Shown: positions 1 through 7,949, counted from the stretch's first letter. The stretch is 33,633 nt of DNA from Burkholderia sp. E7m39 (GCA_001319865.1 BBSL01000333.1:1-33633), one strand, 5' to 3'. Translations and numbers: made by a program. The notes: generated by a model from the sequence alone, not told the origin.

Positions 1-588
1 GTCGTACCAGACATCGAGCGCGCGCATCGAGGAGTAGTCGTGCATGCGTTCGCGGTACTCGCGAACGAGTTCGGTGGCAACGCGCGTCGTGTCGCTATAT
101 GGCAGTTCCAGATGCTGCGCCGCGATTACGGCGCTCGTAGCGAGACGTTTCAGGTCCCACTCGAATGGCGCCGGCAGCGTTTCGTCAAGATCGTTCACGT
201 CGAAGATCACGTTGCGCTCGGGTGTGGCGAAACCCCCGAAGTTCATCAGATGCGCGTCGCCGCATGCCTGCACGCGCAAGCCGCTAGTCGGTGTCGTTGC
301 CAGATCGGCGGCCATGATGATGGCCGCGCCGCGATAAAACGCGAACGGCGATGCGGACATACGCCCGAAGCGGATCGGAACAAGGCTCGGAATGCGCCCT
401 TCGTTGGACAACTGGAGAAGCTCGACAGGATCGCGGCGCTGCACAGGTAACCTCCACCCGGCCTGCGACGATCGGGAAACATGGTCGCGTATCAATCGCC
501 CTTGTGCCGCCCTTTCGTCCGACGTGCGATATCCGGCAGATTCTGCGTCCGCGTTATGTGCGGCCTTGCGCGAAACGGCTTTGTCCAT
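1..588 (-). CDS. DUF2252 family protein (partial, C-terminus beyond window)
   Basis: The reading frame is open from an ATG at 588 to the left edge: 196 codons, N-terminal part only. The visible protein has RDPVELLQLSNEGR, then RMSASPFAFYRGAA, a CGDAHLMNFGGFATPERN segment and FDVNDLDETLPAPFEWDLKR. These are the hallmark blocks of DUF2252, a family with a kinase-like fold whose conserved GDAH and FD-N-DE motifs resemble phosphotransferase active sites; its biochemical role is unknown. The ATG is preceded by an AGGGGG ribosome site about five bases upstream. The gene is divergent from arcD and has its own FNR/ANR-type box 71 bp upstream of the start, so oxygen-responsive expression is inferred. 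Family assignment is firm; function is not. Confidence 0.85.
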   Translation of the reverse strand, partial: MDKAVSRKAAHNADAESAGYRTSDERAAQGRLIRDHVSRSSQAGWRLPVQRRDPVELLQLSNEGRIPSLVPIRFGRMSASPFAFYRGAAIIMAADLATTPTSGLRVQACGDAHLMNFGGFATPERNVIFDVNDLDETLPAPFEWDLKRLATSAVIAAQHLELPYSDTTRVATELVREYRERMHDYSSMRALDVWYD

Positions 589-658
589 CACGCCCCCTGC
601 GAATTCCACGGAATCTCTATCCGTGAAAATCACCATACGCATGGGACTAACCGCGAGG

Positions 659-672
659 TTGATTCAGGTCAA
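659..672 (-). promoter_or_regulatory. FNR/ANR-type box for the DUF2252 gene
   Basis: TTGATTCAGGTCAA matches the FNR/ANR consensus TTGAT-N4-ATCAA at nine of ten defined positions. Its centre (665.5) sits about 41 bp upstream of a plausible minus-strand start point near 625, and a -10-like TATGGT lies at 638-633. This is class II activator spacing for the leftward gene. The identical 14-mer recurs at 806-819. No binding data are available. Confidence 0.65.
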
Positions 673-787
673 GACTTCGAGAACGTGACCGCAGACGATA
701 TGCGCGCATTCCCAACGCGTAAACGTCAGCATTGAAGAACTGTCGCCAATCGCATGATGCAAGTTGTGCGAGCGTACATGAATGTTA

Positions 788-805
788 TGGATACCAGAGT
801 ATCCA
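788..805. promoter_or_regulatory. inverted repeat abutting the arcD FNR/ANR-type box
   Basis: TGGATAC (788-794) and GTATCCA (799-805) form a perfect 7-bp inverted repeat with a CAGA spacer. It ends immediately before the FNR/ANR-type box at 806. The position fits a second regulator acting upstream of the activator at the arcDA promoter, but the protein is unknown. Confidence 0.4.
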
Positions 806-819
806 TTGATTCAGGTCAA
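806..819 (+). promoter_or_regulatory. FNR/ANR-type box for arcDA
   Basis: This is the second exact copy of TTGATTCAGGTCAA (nine of ten matches to TTGAT-N4-ATCAA). Its centre at 812.5 would be at -41.5 for a start point near 854. A -10-like TATCCT occupies 841-846, exactly where it is needed. ADI-pathway genes are classic ANR targets in Pseudomonas, which supports the reading. The predicted mRNA leader would be about 155 nt and includes a small hairpin, GCACTGC at 912-918 pairing with GCAGTGC at 927-933. Confidence 0.7.
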
Positions 820-1007
820 TCGGCATGCGTTGACCGTTCGTATCCTGAGTACGCGTCAAGAGTCCGTCCGATGGACCACATCTTTGACGACGCGGTCGGG
901 ACGATGCTGGCGCACTGCCGGTTCGCGCAGTGCCTGACTCCAGGCGGGCAAATCATAAAAGACCCTGCGCACCGCTGCGGACTCGAAACAGGTAAAGGAG
1001 AAGTTAC

Positions 1008-2489
1008 ATGTCTGATTCCGTAACGCAACCCACATCCGGGGCGAGTACAGGACCGTCGACGACGTCCGCCGCCGCCCCGAAACTCCATCTCGGCGCGCTC
1101 ACCGCGCTCGTGGTGGGATCGATGATCGGCGGCGGCATCTTCTCATTGCCGCAAAACATGGCGGTGAGCGCCAGCGCAGGGGCGGTGCTGATTGGCTGGG
1201 CGATCACCGCTGTCGGCATGCTGGCCCTGGCATTCGTCTTCCAGACCCTTGCGAATCGCAAGCCCGAACTCGACGGCGGCGTGTATATCTATGCGAAGCA
1301 AGGCTTCGGAGACTACATGGGCTTCTCTTCGGCATGGGGCTACTGGATCAGCGCATGGCTCGGCAATGTCGGGTACTTCGTCCTGTTGTTCGGCACGTTC
1401 GGGTACTTCTTTCCCGTCTTCGGCGAGGGCAATACGCCGATTGCAATCGCCTGTGCGTCGGTGTTGCTATGGGGCGTTCATTTCCTCGTATTGCAGGGCA
1501 TCAAGGAAGCGGCGTTCGTCAACATGGTCACAACCATTGCCAAGGTCGTGCCGATCGTCCTGTTCATCGTCTTGTGCATCTTTGCCTTCAACGCACATAT
1601 CTTCACGAATGACTTTTTCGGACTCGGTACGCCGAAGCTCGGCAGTGTCGCCAATCAGGTTCGCGGGTCGATGCTGGTAACGGTCTGGGTCTTTATCGGC
1701 ATCGAAGGCGCAAGCATTTTTTCTGCGCGCGCCGAGAAACGCACCGATGTCGGCAAGGCGACCGTCATGGGCTTTGTCGGCGTGCTGCTGGTGCTCGTGC
1801 TCGTCAACATGCTGTCGCTCGGCATCATGTCGCGGCCGGATCTGGCCGCGCTAGCAAACCCGTCGATGGCAGGTGTGCTCGAACATGTCGTGGGCCACTG
1901 GGGCGCGGTCCTGATCAGCGTCGGACTGGTCATTTCGCTGCTGGGCGCGTTGCTTTCGTGGGTGCTGCTTTGCGCGGAGATCATTTTTTCCGCGGCGCGT
2001 GACAACACCATGCCGCATTTCGTGCGCAAGGAGAATGCGAAGAAGGTTCCTGTCAATGCCTTGTGGTTGACAAATGGCATGACGCAGGCCTTCCTGCTTA
2101 TCACGCTGTTTTCGAAAGGCACCTATCTTTCGTTGATCTATCTGGCGACGTCGATGATCCTGCTGCCCTACTTCTGGTCGGCGGCCTATGCGCTGCTCGT
2201 CGCATGGCGGCGTGACACCTACGAAACGGAACCGGCGCAGCGCAACAAGGACTTGCTGATTGCCGCCATCGCCGTGGTGTACGCGATATGGCTGCTTTAT
2301 GCAGGCGGATTCAAGTACGTGCTCCTTTCCGCACTGCTGTATGCCCCGGGTGCGTTGCTTTTTGCCAAGGCAAAGCGCGAAGCGGGTCAACCTGTCTTCA
2401 CGCTGGTGGAAAAAGCCGTCTTCGCGGCGGTCGTGCTGGGTGCGCTGGTTGCCGCATTCGGCCTGTACAGGGGCTTCCTCACGCTCTGA
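1008..2489 (+). CDS. arcD: arginine/ornithine antiporter (APC superfamily)
   Basis: The 493-residue polytopic membrane protein belongs to the basic amino acid/polyamine antiporter group of the APC superfamily. It has the signature GSMIGGGIFSLPQN near residue 40 at the first membrane helix, followed by about 12-13 hydrophobic segments through to the C-terminus. It would exchange external arginine for ornithine (or another product of arginine use) across the inner membrane. The ATG at 1008 has an AGGAG ribosome site about six bases upstream. The arginine deiminase gene begins 13 bp after the stop, so the two are almost certainly co-transcribed. The linkage makes the ArcD assignment strong, although APC exchangers are hard to separate by sequence alone. 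Expression is probably FNR/ANR-dependent. Confidence 0.88.
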   Translation: MSDSVTQPTSGASTGPSTTSAAAPKLHLGALTALVVGSMIGGGIFSLPQNMAVSASAGAVLIGWAITAVGMLALAFVFQTLANRKPELDGGVYIYAKQGFGDYMGFSSAWGYWISAWLGNVGYFVLLFGTFGYFFPVFGEGNTPIAIACASVLLWGVHFLVLQGIKEAAFVNMVTTIAKVVPIVLFIVLCIFAFNAHIFTNDFFGLGTPKLGSVANQVRGSMLVTVWVFIGIEGASIFSARAEKRTDVGKATVMGFVGVLLVLVLVNMLSLGIMSRPDLAALANPSMAGVLEHVVGHWGAVLISVGLVISLLGALLSWVLLCAEIIFSAARDNTMPHFVRKENAKKVPVNALWLTNGMTQAFLLITLFSKGTYLSLIYLATSMILLPYFWSAAYALLVAWRRDTYETEPAQRNKDLLIAAIAVVYAIWLLYAGGFKYVLLSALLYAPGALLFAKAKREAGQPVFTLVEKAVFAAVVLGALVAAFGLYRGFLTL

Positions 2490-2502
2490 ATCGAGGAGAC
2501 AC

Positions 2503-3762
2503 ATGATGATCACGGAAACAATGAAGTATGGCGTTCACTCGGAAGCGGGCAAGCTACGCAAGGTGATGGTCTGCTCGCCTGGTCTTGCGCACCAGCGTTT
2601 GACTCCGAGCAATTGCGACGAACTGCTGTTCGACGACGTCATCTGGCTCAGTCAGGCCAAACGCGATCATTTCGATTTCGTCACCAAGATGCGCGAGCGC
2701 GGCGTCGAGGTACTGGAAATGCATAACCTGCTGACGGAGACCGTGCACAGCCCGGAAGCGCTCAAATGGATTCTGGATCGAAAGATCCGTCCCAACACCG
2801 TCGGCGTGGGGCTTGCCAACGAAGTTCGCGCATGGCTCGAAAGCCTCGAGCCCAGGCGGCAGGCCGAGTTTCTGATAGGCGGCGTCGTGGCGGAGGACAT
2901 TCCCGATACTGATGACTCGAACGCTCTGAAGATGTACCGGCAGTACCTCGGTTATTCGGGCTTTGTGTTGCCGCCTTTGCCAAACACGCTGTTCACGCGC
3001 GACACGACCTGCTGGATCTATGGCGGCGTCAGCCTGAATCCGATGTACTGGCCCGCGCGACGGCAGGAAACCGTGCTCACGGCAGCGATCTATAAATTCC
3101 ATCCTGACTTCGCGAACCGGGACTTCGATGTCTGGTACGGCGATCCAGACCGCGACCACGGTCTCGCGACGCTCGAAGGCGGCGATGTGATGCCGATCGG
3201 CAAGGGCGTGCTGCTCATCGGGATGGGCGAGCGCACGTCGCGCCAGGCGATCGGCGAACTCGCACAGAGCCTCTTTGCAAGAGGTGCTGTCGAGCGCATC
3301 ATCGTGGCCGGCCTGCCGAAGTCTCGCGCCGCGATGCATCTGGATACGGTGTTCACATTCTGCGATCGCGATCTCGTTACCGTGTTTCCCGAAGTGGTCA
3401 ACGAGATCGTCGCGTTCTCTCTTCGCCCCAGCGATTCCGAAGCGACACGAATCAACATTCGCCGCGAAGACAAACCGTTCGTCGAAGTCGTCGCCGATGC
3501 CCTGGGACTGGCGAAGCTGCGCACTGTCGAGACGGGCGGCAACACGTTCGCCGCAGAGCGCGAGCAATGGGACGACGGCAACAATGTTGTCTGCATCGAG
3601 CCGGGCGTCGTGGTCGGCTACGACCGCAACACCTACACCAACACATTGTTGCGCAAGGCAGGCGTCGAAGTGATCACGATTACGGCGAGCGAACTGGGCC
3701 GGGGCAGAGGCGGCGGGCATTGCATGACCTGCCCCATCGTGCGCGACCGCGTCGACTATTGA
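2503..3762 (+). CDS. arcA: arginine deiminase
   Basis: Arginine deiminase hydrolyses L-arginine to L-citrulline and ammonia, the first step of the ADI pathway, in the cytoplasm. The 419-residue product has normal family length. Visible active-site elements are FTRD (Asp167), EGGD (Glu225, Asp228), MHLDTVF (His279, Asp281) and the nucleophilic Cys407 in GGGHCMTCPIVRD. Two ATGs sit at 2503 and 2506; starting at the second gives numbering identical to the Pseudomonas aeruginosa enzyme. The GAGGAG site at 2493-2498 serves either. No ornithine carbamoyltransferase (arcB) or carbamate kinase (arcC) follows, so citrulline may be exported, processed by enzymes encoded elsewhere, or the gene may serve acid resistance through ammonia release. 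Confidence 0.96.
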   Translation: MMITETMKYGVHSEAGKLRKVMVCSPGLAHQRLTPSNCDELLFDDVIWLSQAKRDHFDFVTKMRERGVEVLEMHNLLTETVHSPEALKWILDRKIRPNTVGVGLANEVRAWLESLEPRRQAEFLIGGVVAEDIPDTDDSNALKMYRQYLGYSGFVLPPLPNTLFTRDTTCWIYGGVSLNPMYWPARRQETVLTAAIYKFHPDFANRDFDVWYGDPDRDHGLATLEGGDVMPIGKGVLLIGMGERTSRQAIGELAQSLFARGAVERIIVAGLPKSRAAMHLDTVFTFCDRDLVTVFPEVVNEIVAFSLRPSDSEATRINIRREDKPFVEVVADALGLAKLRTVETGGNTFAAEREQWDDGNNVVCIEPGVVVGYDRNTYTNTLLRKAGVEVITITASELGRGRGGGHCMTCPIVRDRVDY

Positions 3763-4115
3763 AAACCGCCTCAGTGGTGCGCAAGAGCGCCCTGATCTTC
3801 GAGAAGAGGTCGACGCGCACGGGCTGCGCGTCCGAGTCGCAGGATAAGGTCAGGGCGCCAAGGTCACGTATTGTCGTGTCCTGCGTCACTTTTCTTCCGT
3901 TTTGTCCGGTGTTGCTCGTGTCCGGTCCTGTGATCACACTGGGCGCCTGGCGGAAATCCGCCGATCCCTCATCGACGAACGATCGACTCGAGGGGAAACT
4001 GGCCTTGACGCTGAAATCGCCCTCAGGTCGTTTGCCAAGCCACACTGTGCCGTTCATTCAATTGCCGTGCGCGCTCGAATGCCCAGCAGGCCAAATGAGC
4101 ATCGGAACAGTGCGG
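3763..4115. other. convergent intergenic region between arcA and the K+ channel gene
   Basis: I find no convincing gene in these 353 bases: no ORF shows a recognisable family, and no carbamoyltransferase or carbamate kinase remnant is evident. The only notable structure is the nested inverted repeat at 3787-3858 just after arcA. Confidence 0.6.
3787..3858 (+). terminator. nested stem-loop downstream of arcA (possible 3' end)
   Basis: GCGCCCTGA (3787-3795) and TCAGGGCGC (3850-3858) form a 9-bp outer stem. Inside it GACGCGCA (3812-3819) and TGCGCGTC (3825-3832) form a perfect 8-bp hairpin with a five-base loop, and TCTTC/GAAGA (3797-3808) can pair too. There is no T-run, so this is not a canonical intrinsic terminator; mRNA 3' protection is an alternative. 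Confidence 0.4.
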
Positions 4116-4817
4116 TCACGAATTCGATGCGCCGGAATCCCCGCCCGCCAAGTGCAACGATACGAGTCGTGCAAGCACGATCGCCGGATAGAGTTGACCG
4201 ACTAGCGCCTCCAGATTCGTGAGCGATCTCGCCTCAGGTGCGATGGGCAGAATGTCGCCGTAGCCCGCCGTAGTCAATGTGACAAAACTAAAATAGATCC
4301 AGATCGCGCGATCCAATGAATTCGTGTGAAGGGAAGCACTATAAAACGCATTCGGAATTACGCTACTAAGGATTTGGTAAGCCTGCGCCCAGAACACACC
4401 CAATAATATGTAGAGGGCAATGGCTCCGTCGATTCGGTCAAATGTCACTTTGCCAGAACCGAATACATTCAATCCAATCACCACGGTTATTAACGCGACT
4501 GCAACCAGAGTGGTTGCGTCACGTATTGCCAATGTGAGATGAGCCGGTACTACCCAACCTGCCAGGCGAAGGGTGATAGCGGCGAGCGCGACCAGTGCGA
4601 TCAGCACGAAGGCTCTCGGCCGTTCTTTTGCCGATACGACGCCGGTTATCAGAATCAAAGAAAGAAACAAATCCTGCAAGATCCTGCCGACAAGGCGACC
4701 GGGTTCGGTGAAGGATGGGACACCGAACACGGAAATGACAAGCAGCGCCAGAAGTACTCCCATGTTCGCCTTGCGTAGCGGCGCGATCCAGCCTGTCGAT
4801 TGGCGCACATGAGGCAT
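4116..4817 (-). CDS. small potassium-channel-like membrane protein (Ion_trans_2 type)
   Basis: The 233-residue inner-membrane protein has about six hydrophobic segments. The last pair flanks a pore loop with the selectivity-filter sequence TTAGYGD at about residues 182-188 (canonical K+ channels have TVGYGD), followed by a final helix at about 205-220. No RCK/TrkA-N or cyclic-nucleotide domain follows, so gating is unexplained. A GTG at 4820 and an ATG at 4817 are both possible starts; the ATG is preferred because GAAGGGGAAA lies at a better distance from it. The gene follows the MscS-family gene on the same strand after about 300 bp, suggesting a shared role in ion or osmotic balance. K+ selectivity is inferred from the filter only. 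Confidence 0.82.
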   Translation of the reverse strand: MPHVRQSTGWIAPLRKANMGVLLALLVISVFGVPSFTEPGRLVGRILQDLFLSLILITGVVSAKERPRAFVLIALVALAAITLRLAGWVVPAHLTLAIRDATTLVAVALITVVIGLNVFGSGKVTFDRIDGAIALYILLGVFWAQAYQILSSVIPNAFYSASLHTNSLDRAIWIYFSFVTLTTAGYGDILPIAPEARSLTNLEALVGQLYPAIVLARLVSLHLAGGDSGASNS

Positions 4818-5119
4818 CACTTTCCCCTTCGAAAGCAGTCACTTTGTCCCCTGACCGCGGACGGCCGGTCAGGCAGAGCCGGGGCCGATGCAAGGCGGCA
4901 ATGCATCGATTACAGGACGGGGAACGGGACTTTTTGCTCCGCCATACGTCGTACCAGCCTGAATTGAACTTTCCCGCGTCAATCCCTTGGGAGTGCAATT
5001 CCGGGCAGACCTGCTGTCCAGACAGAGTCCGCGCATGCCTCGTTGCTCCACCACAAAAAACCGCCAGTCTCTTGCCCGCATCGCATGGGCTGAGCCGCCG
5101 CGCCGGGGTGGCGGCTTCG
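4818..5119. other. intergenic gap between MscS-family and K+ channel genes, with one dyad
   Basis: No gene is seen here. TGACCG (4852-4857) and CGGTCA (4866-4871) form a 6-bp inverted repeat about 35 bp upstream of the channel start. It is a possible operator or promoter element, and no FNR-type box is present on this side. Confidence 0.4.
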
Positions 5120-6799
5120 TTACCTCTGTGTTCTCGCGCCTGTACACGTGTTGTCCTCCGCGTCCTCCACTTCTTTCCTTTGATCGGATGAGGCCGGTGC
5201 CGTGTACCACTGCGCGCGCGGTACGACCTTGGGTTCGTCAGGATCGCCCTCGTAGGCGGGGGTCATGATCTGCACTCCGTACTCGTTGAAGACATCGAGG
5301 ATGTGCCGGTGCAGGTCCGCACAGATCTGGGCGATCATATGCGGCTCACGGATATAGACATTCAGTTCGTAAGTGACCGCGAAATCCCCCAGCTTGTTTA
5401 GCAGGATGAACGGCTGCGGCTCCCTCAGCACCCGCGACGTACGCGCTGCGGCCGCGTGCAGCATCGCCTCCACCTGTCGCCAAGGGGTCTCGTACCCGAT
5501 ACCGACTGTGGTGTGGACGATCAGTCCTCGTGTGCCGGCCATGGAGCTGAAGTTTGTTACGTCGCCGTTCAGGATCTGGGAATTGGGAATCGTGATCTCT
5601 TCGTTTTTGACCGTCCGCAGATGGGTCACCTGGAGGCGGATGGCGATAACCTCACCCGTCACGTCGCCCACCTTCACCCGGTCACCGACCTTGAACACCC
5701 TTCGATAAGTCATCAGGTAGCCAGCAATGAGATTGGATATCGCTGTCGAGGAGCCGAGGGAGAGCACGAGGCCAATGAAGATCGAAATCCCTTTGAAAGC
5801 GGCGGACTCGGAGCCAGGAATGTACGGGTACGCGATGATAAGCGCGAAGGCCAGGATCAAGACCCGAACGAGCTTGTAGGTCGGCAGGGCCCATTCCGGC
5901 TCGAATTGTGCGAAGGTAACGCGCTTCTGCGTCATCGCATCGAAGAAGTTGTGCAGCCGGCGCAGGACGAACCGGGACAGAAAGTAGATGACGGCCAGAA
6001 GGAGAATGTCCGGAATGCTGGCGGCCACGGATTTTCCTATGTGCTCAACCGCGCCAGCGGCAAGGCCGAACAGGCTGTTGGAGATGGAGCGGGTCCAGGG
6101 AAAGAGCGCAAGTACGTAATGCAGGTAGGCGTACGCCGACACGATGATGGTCGCGACGCCCGTCACAAGCATCAGGCCATGAAATGCCTTCCAGATGGTG
6201 TCGGAACGGAGGATCTCAAAAGACTGGATGCCGACGGCATGGACGCGACCCTGCAGACGTTGGGAGAGCGCTTTGTCCAGCCATCGGTTGAGCACGAGCA
6301 GAACTGCGATCACCAGCGCTAGCAAGGCCGTGGCGCCCGCGCCATACAGCCCCGCCTTGCGCAGCGCGTCGCCTCTTCGTGACTGCCGGTATTCGTCGAT
6401 GGCCCGTTTGATCCGCATCAGATGCAATGTGGCGAGATGGTCGCGGCTCGTGTGTTCCAGTTGGGCGTCCGCTTCGCTCACGATCATCAGCGTAGCTTCC
6501 CCGGCCATGATTATCGTGACGTTCTCGACAACTTCGGTGCTTAGCCGGTCGCTCGGGAAGGAGGCGTCCGCCGCTACCTTTTCGATTCTTCCCCTGATCG
6601 CCTCTGCGCGCTGCTCAGCGGGAAAGGACGAAACGCCCCGAACCCTGAACAGGAGCTCACCGTCGATCTCGACCGGGGCCGTTTCCAGCACCGACTCGAG
6701 GAGGGCCGGCGTTTCCGGGCGCACGTCCTCACTTGCAGCCTGAAGCGGAGCCGCAAGCATCATGAATAACACCGCAAGTATGGGAATTCTCAGAGACAT
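5120..6799 (-). CDS. MscS-family mechanosensitive ion channel
   Basis: The 559-residue protein begins with a Sec signal peptide (a hydrophobic run ending LQAAS at about residue 23), then a polar periplasmic region to about residue 150 and several membrane helices. The MscS core follows: a pore-lining helix rich in Gly/Ala/Ser (LVLSLGSSTAISNLIAGY), then the beta-domain segment FKVGDRVKVGDVTGEV and TIPNSQILNGDVTNFSS. Such channels open under membrane tension to release solutes during hypo-osmotic shock. The start at 6799 has an AGAGGGG ribosome site and places the signal peptide correctly; an in-frame ATG 21 bases further upstream lacks such support. It is larger than minimal MscS (about 286 residues). 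An FNR-type box lies about 100 bp upstream. Confidence 0.9.
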   Translation of the reverse strand: MSLRIPILAVLFMMLAAPLQAASEDVRPETPALLESVLETAPVEIDGELLFRVRGVSSFPAEQRAEAIRGRIEKVAADASFPSDRLSTEVVENVTIIMAGEATLMIVSEADAQLEHTSRDHLATLHLMRIKRAIDEYRQSRRGDALRKAGLYGAGATALLALVIAVLLVLNRWLDKALSQRLQGRVHAVGIQSFEILRSDTIWKAFHGLMLVTGVATIIVSAYAYLHYVLALFPWTRSISNSLFGLAAGAVEHIGKSVAASIPDILLLAVIYFLSRFVLRRLHNFFDAMTQKRVTFAQFEPEWALPTYKLVRVLILAFALIIAYPYIPGSESAAFKGISIFIGLVLSLGSSTAISNLIAGYLMTYRRVFKVGDRVKVGDVTGEVIAIRLQVTHLRTVKNEEITIPNSQILNGDVTNFSSMAGTRGLIVHTTVGIGYETPWRQVEAMLHAAAARTSRVLREPQPFILLNKLGDFAVTYELNVYIREPHMIAQICADLHRHILDVFNEYGVQIMTPAYEGDPDEPKVVPRAQWYTAPASSDQRKEVEDAEDNTCTGARTQR

Positions 6800-6899
6800 T
6801 GTCCCCTCTACTGCCAACAAGCCGTCACCGTGTCACCGGACAAGGGCGCATACCGGAATACTTCCCACGGATATCCTGCCGTGCGGACGACTGACGCCC

Positions 6900-6913
6900 T
6901 TGACTTATATCAA
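6900..6913 (-). promoter_or_regulatory. FNR/ANR-type box upstream of the MscS-family gene
   Basis: TTGACTTATATCAA matches TTGAT-N4-ATCAA at nine of ten defined positions. The centre (6906.5) would be -41.5 for a minus-strand start near 6865, with a weak -10-like GGATAT at 6876-6871. The only adjacent gene it could drive at this distance is the MscS-family gene. Confidence 0.6.
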
Positions 6914-7284
6914 GAGAGCCAAAAGGGGGACGGCCGGGAAGCAGAACGCGACAAAAATGCCGTCGAGGGCTTCGGGCCAGTGGCATGTCGCGGCCTGGGA
7001 TGGATGCATCCAGGCCTGATTGAACACGTTAGTTGTCGGTTGGCAGAATGGGCGTGAGCTAGCGGAGTTAATGGCCGTTTGCAGGCTCGAACCGAGGTGT
7101 GAATGGCGATCAAGCACGAAAGCGAATGACTGGACATGGCCCATTGTGTTGAAAAACTCCCCGGGAAAGACTTCAGCGAGGTTTTCATGGGTCCTCTTAC
7201 CCCTACATGTTTGCTCATCTGAATTGTCGACAAAGTGTTTGATGGGTGGATCAGGTTCGTATGCTTGCGAGAGCGTCCATCCGA
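6914..7284. other. intergenic region with no assignable gene
   Basis: About 370 bases between the MscS promoter side and the HAD-like gene. A minus-strand frame stays open for about 127 codons across it (segment EVFPGEFFNTMGHVQSF) but has no ribosome site, no recognisable domain and unbiased codon use. It may be decayed coding sequence; I cannot name a source. Confidence 0.35.
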
Positions 7285-7779
7285 TCACCCTCGTCCGTCC
7301 ATTTCATCCAGTTTCGGTTTCGACTTCGCCAGCGTCGCCATCGCACTGATCCCGAGGACCGGATCTGTGCGCACCCGACGGTCTTCACACCAACTCGGCC
7401 AGTTCTCGACGTCATCGTCGAGCGCAAGCCATGCGTCAGGCTTGCAGCGAAGCACATCGGACCACACCTGCGAACCTCGCGGTACGTCATTGAATACGCT
7501 CAGGTCCATGCGACTATGGAAAGTGGCGCCAACACCCCTTTCCCGCAACGCCGGAGTCAGTCCGCGCGACACGCGACGGATGCTTCCACGGTAATGCCGC
7601 ACCCATGACGTGCTGAGCACGATGCGCGCACGCGGGTACGGGGCCAGCACATCCTCAAGCAGCCGCGCATGGTCCGAGAGGGCGAGACCGTCAGTCGGCG
7701 CTGCATACAGAGGCGAACCGACGCGGCCAGCCAGATGCACGCTCAGTCCGTTGCCCTCTCTACGATCCGATCGGCTCAT
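7285..7779 (-). CDS. HAD-like domain protein lacking the N-terminal nucleophile motif (possibly degenerate)
   Basis: The 164-residue product resembles the HAD-fold phosphatase family typified by the HAD domain of Swiss-Army-Knife RNA-repair proteins. Recognisable blocks are ARIVLSTSWVRHY (HAD motif II, Ser/Thr), GATFHSRM, and AWLALDDDVENWP (motif IV acidic cluster). The usual first motif, DxDGVLH, which carries the nucleophilic and acid/base aspartates, should precede SPLYAAP but is replaced by GNGLSVHLAG. A TAA closes the frame 24 bases upstream of the ATG, so no longer start can restore it. No good ribosome site is visible. It is therefore either a non-catalytic protein or a decaying gene; family membership is moderately sure. 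Confidence 0.6.
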   Translation of the reverse strand: MSRSDRREGNGLSVHLAGRVGSPLYAAPTDGLALSDHARLLEDVLAPYPRARIVLSTSWVRHYRGSIRRVSRGLTPALRERGVGATFHSRMDLSVFNDVPRGSQVWSDVLRCKPDAWLALDDDVENWPSWCEDRRVRTDPVLGISAMATLAKSKPKLDEMDGRG

Positions 7780-7929
7780 GTCGGACCGCCAGGTTGCGAC
7801 TTACTCGCAAATTGCACATTACGGGACGAAAACTGTGTTCCTTTTTGTACACGGCGCGCAGTGTCGGAAAGTGTGGGCTTTTTTGTATGCGGATAACGAT
7901 CCCCCCACCCGAAGTAAGGCCATCCGCAC

Positions 7930-7949
7930 ATATCGTAAATTTCCGATAT
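7930..7949. promoter_or_regulatory. probable ArsR-family operator
   Basis: ATATCG (7930-7935) and CGATAT (7944-7949) form a perfect inverted repeat around an A/T-rich 8-bp centre (TAAATTTC). It lies about 62 bp upstream of the ArsR-type gene. AT-rich imperfect palindromes next to the regulator's own gene are typical ArsR/SmtB operators, so autoregulation is inferred. Confidence 0.55.

Noticed and set aside
2260..2502. N-terminal extension of arginine deiminase by 81 codons
   Set aside because: The extension overlaps the end of arcD in another frame; the ATG pair at 2503/2506 has a good ribosome site and gives the family's normal length.
2554..3720. Minus-strand frame of 388 codons opposite arcA
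   Set aside because: The sense strand encodes a complete arginine deiminase with all catalytic residues; the antisense frame has no recognisable family.
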